NCBI GenBank assembly: GCA_032164295.1
Contig: JAJHTX010000013.1
Coordinates: forward strand, 1,178,001 to 1,242,000
Length of the DNA stretch: 64,000 nt
Direction: 5' to 3'
Origin: Inonotus obliquus
Taxonomy: Eukaryota; Basidiomycota; Agaricomycetes; Hymenochaetales; Hymenochaetaceae
The notes beneath the pieces were generated by a model. The model worked only from the letters and a program-made list of their open reading frames with translations, did no database searches and was not told where the DNA came from. Below, piece by piece: positions 1 through 10,621 of the stretch. Position 1 is the first letter of the stretch, and the number at the start of each line of letters is the position of its first letter. The position numbers were made by a program, and so were the translations under genes.

Positions 1-859
1 ATCCAGGGGTACTATATGCTACGTTTTCATTGGTATCTTATCCTTTCTAACCCTTTCTTGTTGTCCCCCTGATGGCTATATTGTATTCATTCTTCTTATG
101 ACATGTTTCTTTGTTTTGATCTTCCTTTTTACTTTCCCCTTTTGGATTTATGAGCTAACTACGGTACAGTAGTATAAATATCTCCTCCTGTGCGTAGTAG
201 CTCTCCAGGTAATCTTAGGAGCTAGCCTCTAGCGTGAGGGCTCGGGTTTCCTCACCCCCTTCTCAGTTCCATCTCAGTCTCATCTCAAGCTTCGTCCCAG
301 TCCCATCCCAGTTCCGTCTCAAGTGAACCTTCAGAGTTAGCCTCCCGTGTGAGGGCTCAGGTTTCCTTCCCAGTCCAGTCAACACTCTCAGCCACCAGCC
401 TCCCCCAGACTGTTTCTTGCTATACCACCCCGTGCTAGCAGTTTCCTTGCAGTACCGACCTGTACCGACGTTTTTCCCACGGTACCGACATTTTGTTATC
501 CTTTGAATTCTGCACATCCACCTTTTGTTTCTGTACTGAGCTTTTGTTTTACAACGTTTCTGCACATACCGAACCCGTTCGTTCAAGTACCGACCTGTAC
601 CGACATTTTTCCCACGGTACCGACCCCTTTCTTTCTGTACCGACCTGTACCGAGGTTTTTCCCACATTCTAAACTGTCCTTTTCATACCAGAATCACATA
701 CTCTTTGCTTCTGGCCCATCCATTCACTCCCCCATTTCATAGACAACAAGTACCGTGACCGTACTGGTTAAGTACCGGCACGTATTAGCCCTCCCCCACT
801 TAAAACCATACACCCCTCGTCTCGGTACCTCCGGTACCGGACGCGATCTCGCACATTTA
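1..859 (+). repeat. GGTACCG-rich 1.3-kb repeat, copy A1 (left end off window)
   Basis: This is the right-hand part of a repeat also seen at 3471-4649 plus 11013-11153 and, inverted, at 12245-13521. Shared landmarks are a TATAAATA box near 175, a run rich in GGTACCGAC-like words, and the terminal sequence CTCGCACATTTA ending at 859. The next four bases, TCGA, probably are one target duplication: the related inverted repeat at 24303-26030 has a single TCGA at the matching place near 25436 and so acts as the empty site. It may be a solo LTR or a short non-autonomous retroelement. I see no coding capacity; the long antisense frames across it are made of simple repeats. Confidence 0.75.
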
Positions 860-2007
860 TCGAGAGGAAGGTTGGGAAATGAATCAGGTCCGCCGTACGC
901 TGCTTCGATCTCGGAGGAGGCCATCGATCCGACTCGGAGGGGAAGCCAAGCAATGCCCAGTTGAGTCAGGCAACGCGTACCGATCAATATCGAGGGGCTC
1001 GAGCGATCTCGTTGATGCTCAGGGACGATCCCAGGGTACTGATTGGTACCGAGCGGTAGAGTACCCCATTGCCAAGGTTGGGTTGTACCGACACGTCAAC
1101 ATCGGAGCACGCCGTCCGATCGATCGGTAGATGCCCAGACTGACGCCGCACGGATCATGATACCGGAACAAAGGTAAATCAGGATGACGTGCTTCTCCTA
1201 CGACAGGGACATCGCCAGGAGCGCCCATGCGGTAGCTTGAGACACGTCCTTATTTTAGCGCTGGTCGACGTCGGTATCGCCGCCCTACCTCGGTATCACT
1301 CGTCGTGAGTTTTCATTGGGTTCTTGTCTCGTCCCACCCTATTCTTAGCTACCCCCTGATAAAACTTCTTATTCATTCATCATCTTATGTTTCCCCTGAT
1401 TATAATTTTACATTCAATTCGACTTTATGTTCCATTTCTTGTACCGGATTACGGTACAATTCGACTTGTAAAAACCCCCCATTTGGTATCTTGAATGGCT
1501 ACGGTATTATGGTATTTATAGCCTGCATGTTCTACTGTAGCAAACCAGCTAATCTAAGAGGAACTTCCAGAGTGGAAGTCCGGGTTTTGCTCATCTCGTT
1601 CAAGTCCCCGTTCGTTTGTCTCGTCTCGTAGTCGCCGGTATCGATACCGGTAGTCATCGTTATCGTCTTCGTCACCCTCGCCTCTCGTCTCGCTGCTAGT
1701 CCCATCAGATACACCCCCTCAGCTCGCCTTCTCTATTGCTTCATTCTCTCTACCATGATACCGGACTCCAGACGACTCGGTATCAACGGATTCGTCTCGG
1801 TATTGATCGTCTCCTGATACCTCGCCTCTTGAGCGGTCACCTATAGCCTCCTGTACTCATCAATCCAGCCAGGCCCTACTATTCTCTCTTGACGACTTGT
1901 CTGTGACTGTACGACTTAGTACCGCCACGTACCGGCCCTCCCAACACATCTAAATCGTACCCCCCTCGTCTGGTACTTCTGATACCGGCCGCATTCTCGC
2001 ACATTCA
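860..2007 (+). repeat. Repeat B1, relative of the GGTACCG repeat
   Basis: This stretch matches, in reverse complement, about 24303-25436. It ends CTCGCACATTCA, close to the end of the A repeats, so A and B are probably related families. It carries many GGTATCG/GGTACCG words and no convincing gene. Copy A1 is inserted in it at 859/860. At 2007/2008 it abuts, and interrupts, the reading frame of the LINE ORF1. The left end of B1 lies outside the window. Confidence 0.65.
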
Positions 2008-3026
2008 CCGCTCCAGCTCCCGCCTTCGTTCAAGTCACTCGGAAGAACACTGGCACCCATTCATATGCTCAAGCCGCAGGCGCCGGCCAGCCAGGCGCTC
2101 GCCGCATAACGCCCCAGGCAAAGAAGAAGATCACCATCAACGACATCCGTATGCGCAAAGCGAAAGTCACGACGGCTCTCGGCTTCGCAGTCAAACCACG
2201 TCCTTCCCTTTCACGGGAAGAGATGTACGTCATAGCACGGGAGACTCGGCCGACACCTGCCAAAGGAGGGCCGTTAGTGGTGCGCAAGGCGAGCTGGTCC
2301 CTCAGGGGCACCCTGGTAATCGACGTGGACGCACGTCCCGACGCAGCAGAATTGGGTGTGGCATGGGCGGAGGCTATGCAGAAGAAACTTCGTATCACAT
2401 CGGATGTGATGACGTCAGTGGATTTCACTCCTTTCATGGAGTCCTTCCAGTTTATCGTTCCGGGGTTCCCTATTACTAACCCTATAACAAAGAAAACTCA
2501 CACGCCAGAGGAGATCACCACGGAGCTCCGGCTATCCAACCCGGTGTTCACGGAATTCCCGTTCACGGAAGCGCCGCATTTCATGGGACAGCCCGCCACC
2601 ATTCACAACCTGGTCACGGCTAACCCTCGTGCCACAGCCGCTGTTATTGTGGCGATCTCTCATCCCCTGAAGGCAAAGGAAGCGATCTTCCACAACAACG
2701 GAATAGTCCGGCGTTCGATCCGGTTCTATGGCCGTAACCAGTACGCGGTGGAACCTAGGGCCAGGTCGGGCCCTATCCAATGCAAGAAGTGTTTCCGCTA
2801 TAGGCATAGCGACCAGGACTGCACCGAACTGTACAGGTGCGTGCGATGCGCGGAGCCACACCAGATGGAGCTGTGCGAGAATAAGTGCGTTAACTGTGCT
2901 GACGTAAGGGTTTGCAACCACGTGGTCAAGTGCGCCAACTGCGGAGGCCCGCACCGGGCTGACTACCCGAACTGCCCGAAGAAGCCTACCAATGTTAAGC
3001 GCTCATCGTCCCCCCCTACATATTAA
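2008..3026 (+). pseudogene. LINE (non-LTR retrotransposon) ORF1, 5'-truncated
   Basis: The frame is open from the repeat junction at 2008 to the TAA at 3024-3026; the first ATG inside it is 2151. The protein ends in CCHC zinc knuckles: CKKCFRYRHSDQDC (CX2CX4HX4C), a second Cys/His cluster and CANCGGPHRADYPNC. This is the layout of the nucleic-acid-binding ORF1 protein of fungal LINEs. The N-terminus is missing because repeat B1 is inserted upstream. It is followed directly by the endonuclease frame of ORF2. No stop codon occurs in the retained part. Confidence 0.8.
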
Positions 3027-3470
3027 TAAAGGGACAACTAAAAGTAGTATCTTATAACGCTGGCCGTTCCATGATTTCCTTATACATGGCCCAACATCTT
3101 CTTCAACAAACACATTTCTCTGCGTGGGATCTCAACATATGGTGTATCCAGGAGATACCTTATAGTAAAGTTGGCATAGCGCGAATGACCGGGGAGCGGG
3201 AGGTGGAAGCGGTGGGCGCGCAATTGTTTTCCAGGCACACGATGATCCTGGCAAAAGGACAGGACCCATGGGTGGGTATTGCAGTCCTGCGAGGTGTCCG
3301 ATGGTCTCAGCATGATGACGTCCCGGACAATACAATGGTACATGTGGAAATGCAGGTCGGCGAAAACAATTTACACGTTTTCTCGGTCTACTGCCCCCAT
3401 CACACACACACCACTACCTGGGGCGCCACGGCCACACGATTTCGGCGTGGATTCCCAGACGTCGTCACGT
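3027..3470 (+). pseudogene. LINE ORF2, endonuclease segment (5' piece)
   Basis: Just after ORF1 the frame starts with LKVVSYNAGRS, typical of the first strand of the apurinic-type endonuclease of LINEs, followed by an IQEIP motif (catalytic Glu region). The frame runs to 3470, where repeat A2 is inserted with a 4-bp duplication ACGT (3467-3470 and 11154-11157). If A2 and its nested retrotransposon are skipped, the frame continues without a shift at 11158. This is therefore one gene split by later insertions, not two genes. Confidence 0.75.
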
Positions 3471-4649
3471 TGAAGAGAACTACGTGCGGCTGAGCTCGGT
3501 ATCGATCCCGGTATCCCATTCTACGCTTATCCCATGCTACGGTACTGTCCCATCTACACCTTCCAGTATCCACCAGCACACTCAGAGAAACTGTCGGTCC
3601 CATTTCTCGAAGTACCGAACACCGAGAGTACCGGTACCGAGCGCCAAGAAACCCGGTACCGAGAATACCGAGAGTACCGAGTGCCGAGAAACCCGGTACC
3701 AAGACAAATTGACAAATTGACATGCTCTCATGACATGGATTGGACGTCTCCCTCTCTGGTATTCATTCCTGATGGTTGGACTATGCATGCCGGTTCTTTG
3801 GGGAAGCTCAGGGTCAGTATCTGTTAAGGTTTTCAGGTCCAGTACCACCAGAAACGTGTCGGTATCAATCAGCAGGGGTGCAGATCTCTTGTCCTGAGGA
3901 CTTTTCATCCAGGGGTACTATATGCTACGTTTTCATTGGTATCTTGTCCTCCCTAACCCTTTCTTGTTGTCCCCCTGATGGCGCTGCAATGTTCACTTTC
4001 CTTGTTACATTTTTCTTCAGACTTTTCTTTGTTTTGATCTTCCTTTCTACTTTCTCCTTTTGGATTTATGAGCTAACTACGGTACAGTAGTATAAATATC
4101 TCCTCCTGTACGTAGTAGCTCTCCAGGTAATCTTAGGAGCTAGCCTCTAACGTGAGGGCTCGGGTTTCCTCACCCCCTTCTCAGTTCCATCTCAGTCTCA
4201 TCTCAAGCTTCGTCCCAGTCCCATCCCAGTTCCGTCTCAAGTGAACCTTCAGAGTTAGCCTCCCGTGTGAGGGCTCAGGTTTGCTTCCCAGTCCAGTCGA
4301 CAACTTCATCCACCAGTCTCTCCCATTCAGTTTCTTGCTATACCACCCCGTGCCAGTTGTTTTCTTGCAGTACCGACGTGTACCGACGTTTTTCCCACGG
4401 TACCGACGTTTTGTTATTCTTTGTATTCTGCACATCATCCTTTAGTTTCTGTACTGATCTTCTTGTTTGACAACATACCTTCACATACCGACCCCTTTGT
4501 TTCTGTACCGACCTGTACCGAGGTTTTTCCCACGGTATTAGACTCTTGTTTTGCTACGTTCTCTCTCATACCGACCTGTACCGAAGTTTTTCCCACGTTC
4601 TAAACTGTCCTTTTCATACCAGAATCACATACTCTTCTCTTCTGGCCCA

Positions 4650-5035
4650 TGTTACGCCTTGCGCAGTCAGAGACGTCGATCACAGGATCAGAGACGTCGA
4701 CGAGCAAGAAGACGAGCTACCACTTAATCACAAGAGACCGGAGTCTGCGACGTAGGTGATAGTACTAGAACAAGAGAGTGGGGAATCCCTAACTCTCTGA
4801 TCCAGCCTTATATACACAGACGTCGCGGGAAAGCTTTACATAAACTGTACAGTATAAACAAAGACAAACAGAAACAAAGGAAAAAAGGGAATGGCGGGAT
4901 AAAGTTGTTATAGATTGTGATTAGCTAAGCCAGTAGAGATTAAGTGAAAGAACGTGGTTAAAACGAAAGTAAACATGCATTGACGAAATAGAAAGAAAGG
5001 CCGTATGAGGAAGAAAGGAAAAAGACGTCGTAACA
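4650..5035 (-). repeat. 3' LTR of the chromovirus
   Basis: 386-bp direct repeat of 10622-11007, with termini TGTTACG...CGTAACA on the plus strand. It supplies the end of the transcript. I found no difference between the two LTR copies by eye. Confidence 0.95.
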
Positions 5036-5048
5036 TCACCCCCCCCTT
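5036..5048 (-). other. Polypurine tract overlapping the pol stop codon
   Basis: On the minus strand the sequence is AAGGGGGGGGTGA directly against the 3' LTR. It is the expected primer site for plus-strand DNA synthesis. The pol stop codon (TGA, 5036-5038) is the last three bases of the tract, so coding ends exactly at the LTR border. Confidence 0.8.
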
Positions 5049-8000
5049 AAGGTTGGGCGACCCGACCAACCGTTGGTTCGATCCGGTTCGGTGTAACGGA
5101 AAATCGGTTTGAACGTTGAGAGACCTAAACGCGCGACGAGAACCCGAGGGGCCCCTGGATGTAGCTTGTAGAAATCATCGATAGCCTCGTTAGAATTAGG
5201 GACGAGGTTATCGCGGGGTTCCCAGGTAGTTTCATCGTAGCCCTTCCAGCGAACGAGGAATTGAAGCTTTCCTCGATGTTCGCGCGAGTCTAGAATTTCT
5301 TCGACTTCGTACTCTTCCTCACCGTCGACGAGTTCTGGCGGAGGTGGAGGTGGCTTCTTCTGTCCTTCGAACGACGGCTCGACGTACGGTTTAAGGAGTA
5401 CTTCATTGAAGACGGGATGTACCTTTTTCCATGTCTTGGGCAGTTTAAGTTTGTACGCAGCTGCGCCAACCTTCTCCATAACGTCGAAAGGACCGTACCA
5501 TTTGTCCGCGAATTTTCGAGTGGGTCTGACCGTTGTAACGTTTCGTCCGTCCAGCATAACCTTGTCTTCGACCTGATATTCAACGACGTCGGTTGCCTGT
5601 CGATCGTGTGCTCTTTTCATTGCATCGTTTGCCTTTTCAAGGTTTTCTTTTGCTTGAGCGTGTGCCTCCTTGAGTTCTTTGGCAAATTCCTCAGTTGACA
5701 GGTTGCTCGACGTCGTATGGATCGTTCCTGGGTTAAGGGGATTGAGGCCCGTATTGACGAAGAAAGGAGACATCTTTGTCGACGAATGTTCCCGATTGTT
5801 GTAAGCGAACTCCGCAAGCGCTAGCCATTCAGACCAATCCGACTGTCGATGGTTAACGTACATCCTTAGGTACAGTTCGAGTTCTTGATTAACTCGCTCT
5901 GTCTGTCCGTCAGTCTGAGGATGATAGGCCGTCGATGGATTTCCTTCGATATGAAGAAGCTTGTAAAGCTCTTTCATGAAGTCCGCATCGAACTGGGGAC
6001 CTCGGTCATGGACGATCTTTTTGGGGAGTCCGTGTAGCCTGAAGATATGGTCCCTGTAGAGCCTTGCCGTTCCTTGAGCCGTTATCTTCGTCGTCGTCGG
6101 AATCGCATGTATTTGCTTTGAAAACTTGTCGACGATGACGCAGATCGCGTTGTATCCATTTGACTCAGGGAGTTCACCGATGAAATCGACCGATATCGTT
6201 TGCCATGGACCTTCAGGGACGTCGTGCGGATGTAAAGTACGTCGTTTTGGTTGTCTAGACGGTTTAGTCCTTTGGCAAACGTCGCAACCCTTGACGTACT
6301 TGACAACGTCTTGGATTAGTCCCGGCCACCAGAACTTCTGACCGATGGACCTCCAAGTCTTGGTCTGACCTGGGTGTCCTGCTAATGGCGAGTCGTGGTA
6401 TTCCTTTAAGACTTCTTCGATCAATTCGATCGGTACGACAAGTCGGCCATCCACCCTGGGTTCCAGTCCTTCACCAGCATCCTTGATCCGTTGTTCCAAC
6501 ATTGTCCGCGTTGTTTCCACGACAGCCCTAGCCTTAAACCATTCGTCCTTCAACAGCATCAGCCCCTGGTTGTCCTCCTTCCCTTCGTCGTAGTCGTACC
6601 GACGGGAGAGAGCGTCCGCCTTTGTCATGGTTGTACCTGGTTTGTGAACGAACGTGAGATCGAATTCCGACAAAAACAGGGACCAACGAGCTTGTCGACG
6701 ATTTAGATCTTGCGGCTTCCTAAAGTACGTTAGGTTCGCATGATCTGTCCAAAGCTCGACGGGGTGTTTAGCGCCTAGGAGGTATTGCCTCCATTCTGTC
6801 AGTGCTTGGACGACTGCGAGAAGTTCTTTGTCGTAGATCTGGTAATTTCGTTCGGCCGGCGACAACGTTTGGGACCTGTAGGCGATTACCCTCCACACGT
6901 CATCCTGCTTCTGGAGTAAAACACCTCCAGTCGCAAAGTCTGACGCGTCGGTCTCTACTCGGAACGGGTCGTCGTCGTTTGGGATAGCTAGGACGGGAGC
7001 GCTGGTCAACCTTTGTTTGATTTCCTCAAAGGCTGCCTGCTCCTGTGGAGTCCATTCCCATGCGACGTCTCCGGTCAGACGAGTAAGCGGCTTGATGACA
7101 GCACTGTAACTTTTGACGAATCGTCGAAGCCAATTGCCGAGCCCCAGAAACTGTTGTAGTTGTTTCTTGTTCTTTGGGACTGGCCATTCGGCGACGGCGT
7201 CGATCTTTGCAGGGTCCATGCGTACCTCGCCATTACCGATGATATACCCGAGAAACTTCACCGTCGACACTTCGAACTCGCATTTCGTCGACTTTAGGTA
7301 CAGCTTGTGCTCCCTCAGCACGCTGAGCACCTGTTTAACCGTCCGTCGGTGTTCCTCGACATCTTCTGAGAAAATGAGGATGTCGTCGAGGTAAATGACA
7401 ATCTTCCCTTGCCCGATCAGGTCTCTGAAGATGTGGTTGACGAACGTCTGGAAGGTTGCTGGGGCATTGCATAAGCCAAAGAACATGACGGTGGGTTCGA
7501 AGAGTCCTTCGTTTGTTCTGAAAGCTGCCTTCCATTCGTCGCCTTCTCTGACACGGATATTGTAGTATCCCCATCTGACGTCGAGTTTCGAGATAACCTT
7601 AGCCGTTTTAACCTTGTCGACGAGTTCACCAATGAGCGGTAGAGGGTACTTGTTTTTAATCGTTCCTTCGTTGAGCTTCCTGTAGTCTTGGATAGCTCTT
7701 AACGAACCATCGGCCTTCTTGATGAAGAAGAAAGGGGATGCCATAGGAGACGACGATTCACGTATACGTCCTGACTTGAGATTTTCGTCGATGAAGGCGC
7801 GTAGTTCTTCGCGCTCCTTCACACTCAAGGGGTAGACCTTACAATCGGACGGTTTAAAGTCCGGTTTCAAGTCGATGACGTGGTCCCACACTCTATGTTC
7901 GGGTAACCGTTCAAAGTTTTCTTCACTAAAGACATCGTAGTATTCCTTCAAGTACGGCAGTTCCGACGATGGCCGGCGCTGAGGAATAACGTAGCGAGCC

Positions 8001-8554
8001 TTAGGAGCGTCGTATCGTTTACACGATGTCGGGCATTCGTTGAAATCAATTTGTCCTCGTTTCCAATCAATCGACGGGTTGTGTCGGCTTAACCACGAGT
8101 AGCCTAGGAACAGATTTGACGTTGAGATGGTAAGGACAGGTAGACGTATCCTTTCCTCATGATTCTCAATCCGAAGGTTAAGTTCGACATATTGCGTCAT
8201 TTTGCCTCCTTCGTTCGGTGTTCCATCGGCATTCATGACATTCGTCGCGATTGGAAGTTTCATCGTTGGAATTTGGTATCGTTCAACGAAGCCAGCGTCG
8301 ATATACGAGTCTGTACAACCTGAGTCTATCAACGCATGGGCATCTAACACTCTTCCATCATCTAGGATCATGTCGACGTAGAGGTCCATTTCGTCTCGAG
8401 CCTTTGCCGGGGTTTCCTTATTTATTTTTCGGACGACCGGGCCTTTGACGAGTTCGTCGAGGAGGAGCTCAAAGTCATCATTGTCGGATTCATTTTCTTC
8501 AAACGGTTCGCTTTCGATCTGATTTTTTAATTCGCTAATTTTATTTGCAGACAT
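5036..8554 (-). CDS. pol: Pol polyprotein of chromovirus (PR-RT-RH-IN-chromodomain)
   Basis: From the ATG at 8554 the frame gives 1172 residues with no stop. Aspartic protease: DSG at 77-79. Reverse transcriptase: YLDD at 388-391. RNase H: the ETDAS segment near 534-538. Integrase: zinc-binding H720, H727, C757, C760 and catalytic D790, D850, E886. A chromodomain (EYEVEEILDS...VRWKGY, about 1081-1132) follows, which in this clade targets integration to modified chromatin. The frame is open upstream of the ATG and overlaps the end of gag, one frame back. Production as a gag-pol fusion by -1 frameshift, perhaps at the five-T run near 8670, is therefore possible; the ATG is only a candidate start. 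Confidence 0.93.
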   Translation of the reverse strand: MSANKISELKNQIESEPFEENESDNDDFELLLDELVKGPVVRKINKETPAKARDEMDLYVDMILDDGRVLDAHALIDSGCTDSYIDAGFVERYQIPTMKLPIATNVMNADGTPNEGGKMTQYVELNLRIENHEERIRLPVLTISTSNLFLGYSWLSRHNPSIDWKRGQIDFNECPTSCKRYDAPKARYVIPQRRPSSELPYLKEYYDVFSEENFERLPEHRVWDHVIDLKPDFKPSDCKVYPLSVKEREELRAFIDENLKSGRIRESSSPMASPFFFIKKADGSLRAIQDYRKLNEGTIKNKYPLPLIGELVDKVKTAKVISKLDVRWGYYNIRVREGDEWKAAFRTNEGLFEPTVMFFGLCNAPATFQTFVNHIFRDLIGQGKIVIYLDDILIFSEDVEEHRRTVKQVLSVLREHKLYLKSTKCEFEVSTVKFLGYIIGNGEVRMDPAKIDAVAEWPVPKNKKQLQQFLGLGNWLRRFVKSYSAVIKPLTRLTGDVAWEWTPQEQAAFEEIKQRLTSAPVLAIPNDDDPFRVETDASDFATGGVLLQKQDDVWRVIAYRSQTLSPAERNYQIYDKELLAVVQALTEWRQYLLGAKHPVELWTDHANLTYFRKPQDLNRRQARWSLFLSEFDLTFVHKPGTTMTKADALSRRYDYDEGKEDNQGLMLLKDEWFKARAVVETTRTMLEQRIKDAGEGLEPRVDGRLVVPIELIEEVLKEYHDSPLAGHPGQTKTWRSIGQKFWWPGLIQDVVKYVKGCDVCQRTKPSRQPKRRTLHPHDVPEGPWQTISVDFIGELPESNGYNAICVIVDKFSKQIHAIPTTTKITAQGTARLYRDHIFRLHGLPKKIVHDRGPQFDADFMKELYKLLHIEGNPSTAYHPQTDGQTERVNQELELYLRMYVNHRQSDWSEWLALAEFAYNNREHSSTKMSPFFVNTGLNPLNPGTIHTTSSNLSTEEFAKELKEAHAQAKENLEKANDAMKRAHDRQATDVVEYQVEDKVMLDGRNVTTVRPTRKFADKWYGPFDVMEKVGAAAYKLKLPKTWKKVHPVFNEVLLKPYVEPSFEGQKKPPPPPPELVDGEEEYEVEEILDSREHRGKLQFLVRWKGYDETTWEPRDNLVPNSNEAIDDFYKLHPGAPRVLVARLGLSTFKPIFRYTEPDRTNGWSGRPTLRGG

Positions 8555-8646
8555 CGCATTTAATAATTGTACATTTGGCGAATTATAATTTACTGGGGAT
8601 CGAAAAGAAGAGTTCGAGAAACCTAAGCCAGCGACACCGACATCAT

Positions 8647-9894
8647 CTACTGGCTGATCGAAAAATCCTCGTCGTCGGGATTACTTTCTTCGACGACTTC
8701 TTCTTCTTGCAAACGACGAGCCGCCGCTGCTCTTACCGCTTCCACGTCTGCGTCCGCGAATAAAACCTCACGAAGCAGTTCCTTCGCCTGCTCGGATAAT
8801 TCGGCGACGACCGCACGAACTTGTTGTTTGGTTGTCGGTGTCGGACAATTTGCAGAAATGTGGCCTTGTTTGCCACACTGGAAGCACCTTCCTTCGCGAC
8901 GTAGCCGTCGAAGGATGTCTTGCATCGGTTCGCCTTGACCCCCGAAGGTAATTCCCGTCGCATCCTTTTTGTCGCCGCGCGAAGGATCAAACAGGGCCGG
9001 CTGTTGTGGTGCCGGCGGGTGGACTTGTCGACGCGGTAGTGGTTGCGTCGGTGTCTTCTGGCTACGCAGTTGACGAACTTCGCGCTCGTTCGCGTCAAAC
9101 ACGATGGCGTACCCTTTCATCGTGTCATAATTCGTCGGCTTCGTCGGGAGACGAATGATCGCCGTCGCTACCTCCTCACGAAGAGCCTTCTTCAGCTGCG
9201 GAAGCACGACATTGACGTCCGTCGTTTTGACTCCTGCTTGACTCATTGCAATCTCGAAATTGGCGAGGAAAACACCGGCGTCGGTGTTTCCTTGGCGCAT
9301 CTCCGTCCACCGAGTGTACGCTCGGTCCTTCTCGCCAGGGTCCTTAAAGGACTGGTCGATCTTTTCAAGGAACTTCTTAAAGGTGTCGACGATCGTTATC
9401 GCACCCTGGTCATTCGTTATTCCGTCGTAGTAGTTTTGAGCCCACGTCGATGCTGTGCCTTCCTTCATGTACGACAGCACGAAGGAGATCTTCTTCTTGT
9501 CGTTGACGAAGATCGAGCCAGTATCGTCGGCGCTAATGTACGCCAAACATTCTCGACGGAATCGGAGGTAGTCTTTGCCTCCAGCGAAAGGCGTCGGCGG
9601 TGCGATCCCAAGATCTTTCATCGTCGACTGTTTAGGCGCTTGTCTCTGTTGAGCAGACATCGCCGCCGCGACTAGAGCAGCGAAGTCCTGGATTTGTTCG
9701 GCGGTGAGGGATGACATCGTCGTTCGAGGGTTCAACGAAGTTCGTGTCAGTCCAAAGGCAGTCGATGTCGAAGGTAGAGACGGCGACGAGAGAGTGGGAG
9801 ATCGAGGCGGTGGTGTGGGGGCAGCTGTCGGTGGTGACGGATTTCTCGGCTTCCACCTGAAAGTCTTTGTATGTTCGTCGTTATCCCACGACAC
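8647..9894 (-). CDS. gag: Gag protein of chromovirus
   Basis: A retrotransposon Gag domain (about residues 75-230) is followed by one CCHC zinc knuckle, CFQCGKQGHISANC, and an acidic tail ending at TAG 8647-8649. The interval given starts at a GTG; the first ATG in frame is at 9717, leaving about 356 residues. The frame stays open and coding-like up to about 10048, where a TAA occurs. A second open frame lies just upstream (10031-10252). The true N-terminus is unresolved and may need a +1 shift or an intron. The gene overlaps the open pol frame and is -1 relative to it. Confidence 0.85.
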   Translation of the reverse strand: MSWDNDEHTKTFRWKPRNPSPPTAAPTPPPRSPTLSSPSLPSTSTAFGLTRTSLNPRTTMSSLTAEQIQDFAALVAAAMSAQQRQAPKQSTMKDLGIAPPTPFAGGKDYLRFRRECLAYISADDTGSIFVNDKKKISFVLSYMKEGTASTWAQNYYDGITNDQGAITIVDTFKKFLEKIDQSFKDPGEKDRAYTRWTEMRQGNTDAGVFLANFEIAMSQAGVKTTDVNVVLPQLKKALREEVATAIIRLPTKPTNYDTMKGYAIVFDANEREVRQLRSQKTPTQPLPRRQVHPPAPQQPALFDPSRGDKKDATGITFGGQGEPMQDILRRLRREGRCFQCGKQGHISANCPTPTTKQQVRAVVAELSEQAKELLREVLFADADVEAVRAAAARRLQEEEVVEESNPDDEDFSISQ

Positions 9895-10030
9895 CCAAGC
9901 CTTGCTAGTCGGCGACCACCAGGATTCGAACTTATTGCCTAGTTTGTCGGTGACTGTAACGTTGTCCTGCTCGTCGACGACGGAATTCGAGGGAAGCGCT
10001 GCTAACTGTTCTTGTGTTAAAGGCAGTTTG

Positions 10031-10252
10031 TCAACGTCGACGGGTTAGAGGCGTCCACAACTCGTAGATGCGGACGGTCGGTACCCAGGTAATGAGCGCG
10101 CGATGGAAGTGACCGACGGCCTCAAAGTAAGCTCCGACTTCGAAAGGAACAAGATGATTGTTATCGTCGAGGTAATAACCGACGATCGCGTAGGTGGGGT
10201 AACACTCGAGAAACCCGATATACTCACGGAGGGAACGTGGTACACTGGACAT
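10031..10252 (-). CDS. Small ORF upstream of gag (possible gag N-terminus)
   Basis: From ATG 10252 the protein begins MSSVPRSLREYIGFLECYP and runs 73 codons to TGA at 10031. Its composition (aromatic and hydrophobic, no low complexity) looks coding. The gag frame opens within its last codons. A +1 slip near 10035-10045 would fuse the two, so it may be the start of Gag, a separate leader protein, or part of a spliced first exon. I do not recognise a domain. Confidence 0.4.
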   Translation of the reverse strand: MSSVPRSLREYIGFLECYPTYAIVGYYLDDNNHLVPFEVGAYFEAVGHFHRALITWVPTVRIYELWTPLTRRR

Positions 10253-10609
10253 GTAACGTCGATCGACTCGACGCTCAGATAGCACGTGAACTCTCACGTC
10301 GTCTCAGGGGGTTCAGCAACACTTCGACAAACGACTTTCCAACGAAACGTATCCGCAAGACACTACTGGGCTTTCTTGCCGCAAGCGACAACCGACGGTA
10401 GCGTTGTCAGAGAGAGGTGTCTAAGTCAAACGTCGAGTAAGGACGCGGGACGACACTTCACCAACAATAGGTATACGATCGTCTCAGGGGTCTGACGACT
10501 ATCCACTGACCAACGTCGACAACGAGAGAAACAGAGGTGGAACGGAGGATGTCAGAGACACGTACGAGTTTGTTGTTTTAACGTCGACAACAACGACACG
10601 AGTTAAGAG

Positions 10610-10620
10610 ACTCTCTTGTT
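10610..10620 (-). promoter_or_regulatory. Primer-binding site, self-priming type
   Basis: One base inside the 5' LTR the minus strand reads AACAAGAGAGT. This is the exact reverse complement of ACTCTCTTGTT at 10751-10741 inside the same LTR, about 35 bases after a TATA box, where the transcript should start. In Tf1 of fission yeast the first 11 bases of the mRNA fold back on such a site and prime reverse transcription without tRNA. The 11-base length and the position both match that scheme. Confidence 0.75.
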
Positions 10621-10621
10621 A

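Noticed and set aside
263..667. 134-codon minus-strand ORF and its relatives at 4181-4438 and 12416-12739
   Set aside because: They lie in the GGTACCG-rich repeat and consist of repeated VGTGRY-like words; simple-sequence artefact, not conserved as protein between copies.
9043..9675. 210-codon plus-strand ORF
   Set aside because: It is the exact antisense of gag; Arg- and Val-rich shadow frame with no domain.
10610..10620. Classical tRNA primer-binding site for the chromovirus
   Set aside because: The sequence next to the LTR does not start with TGG and matches the element's own RNA start instead.
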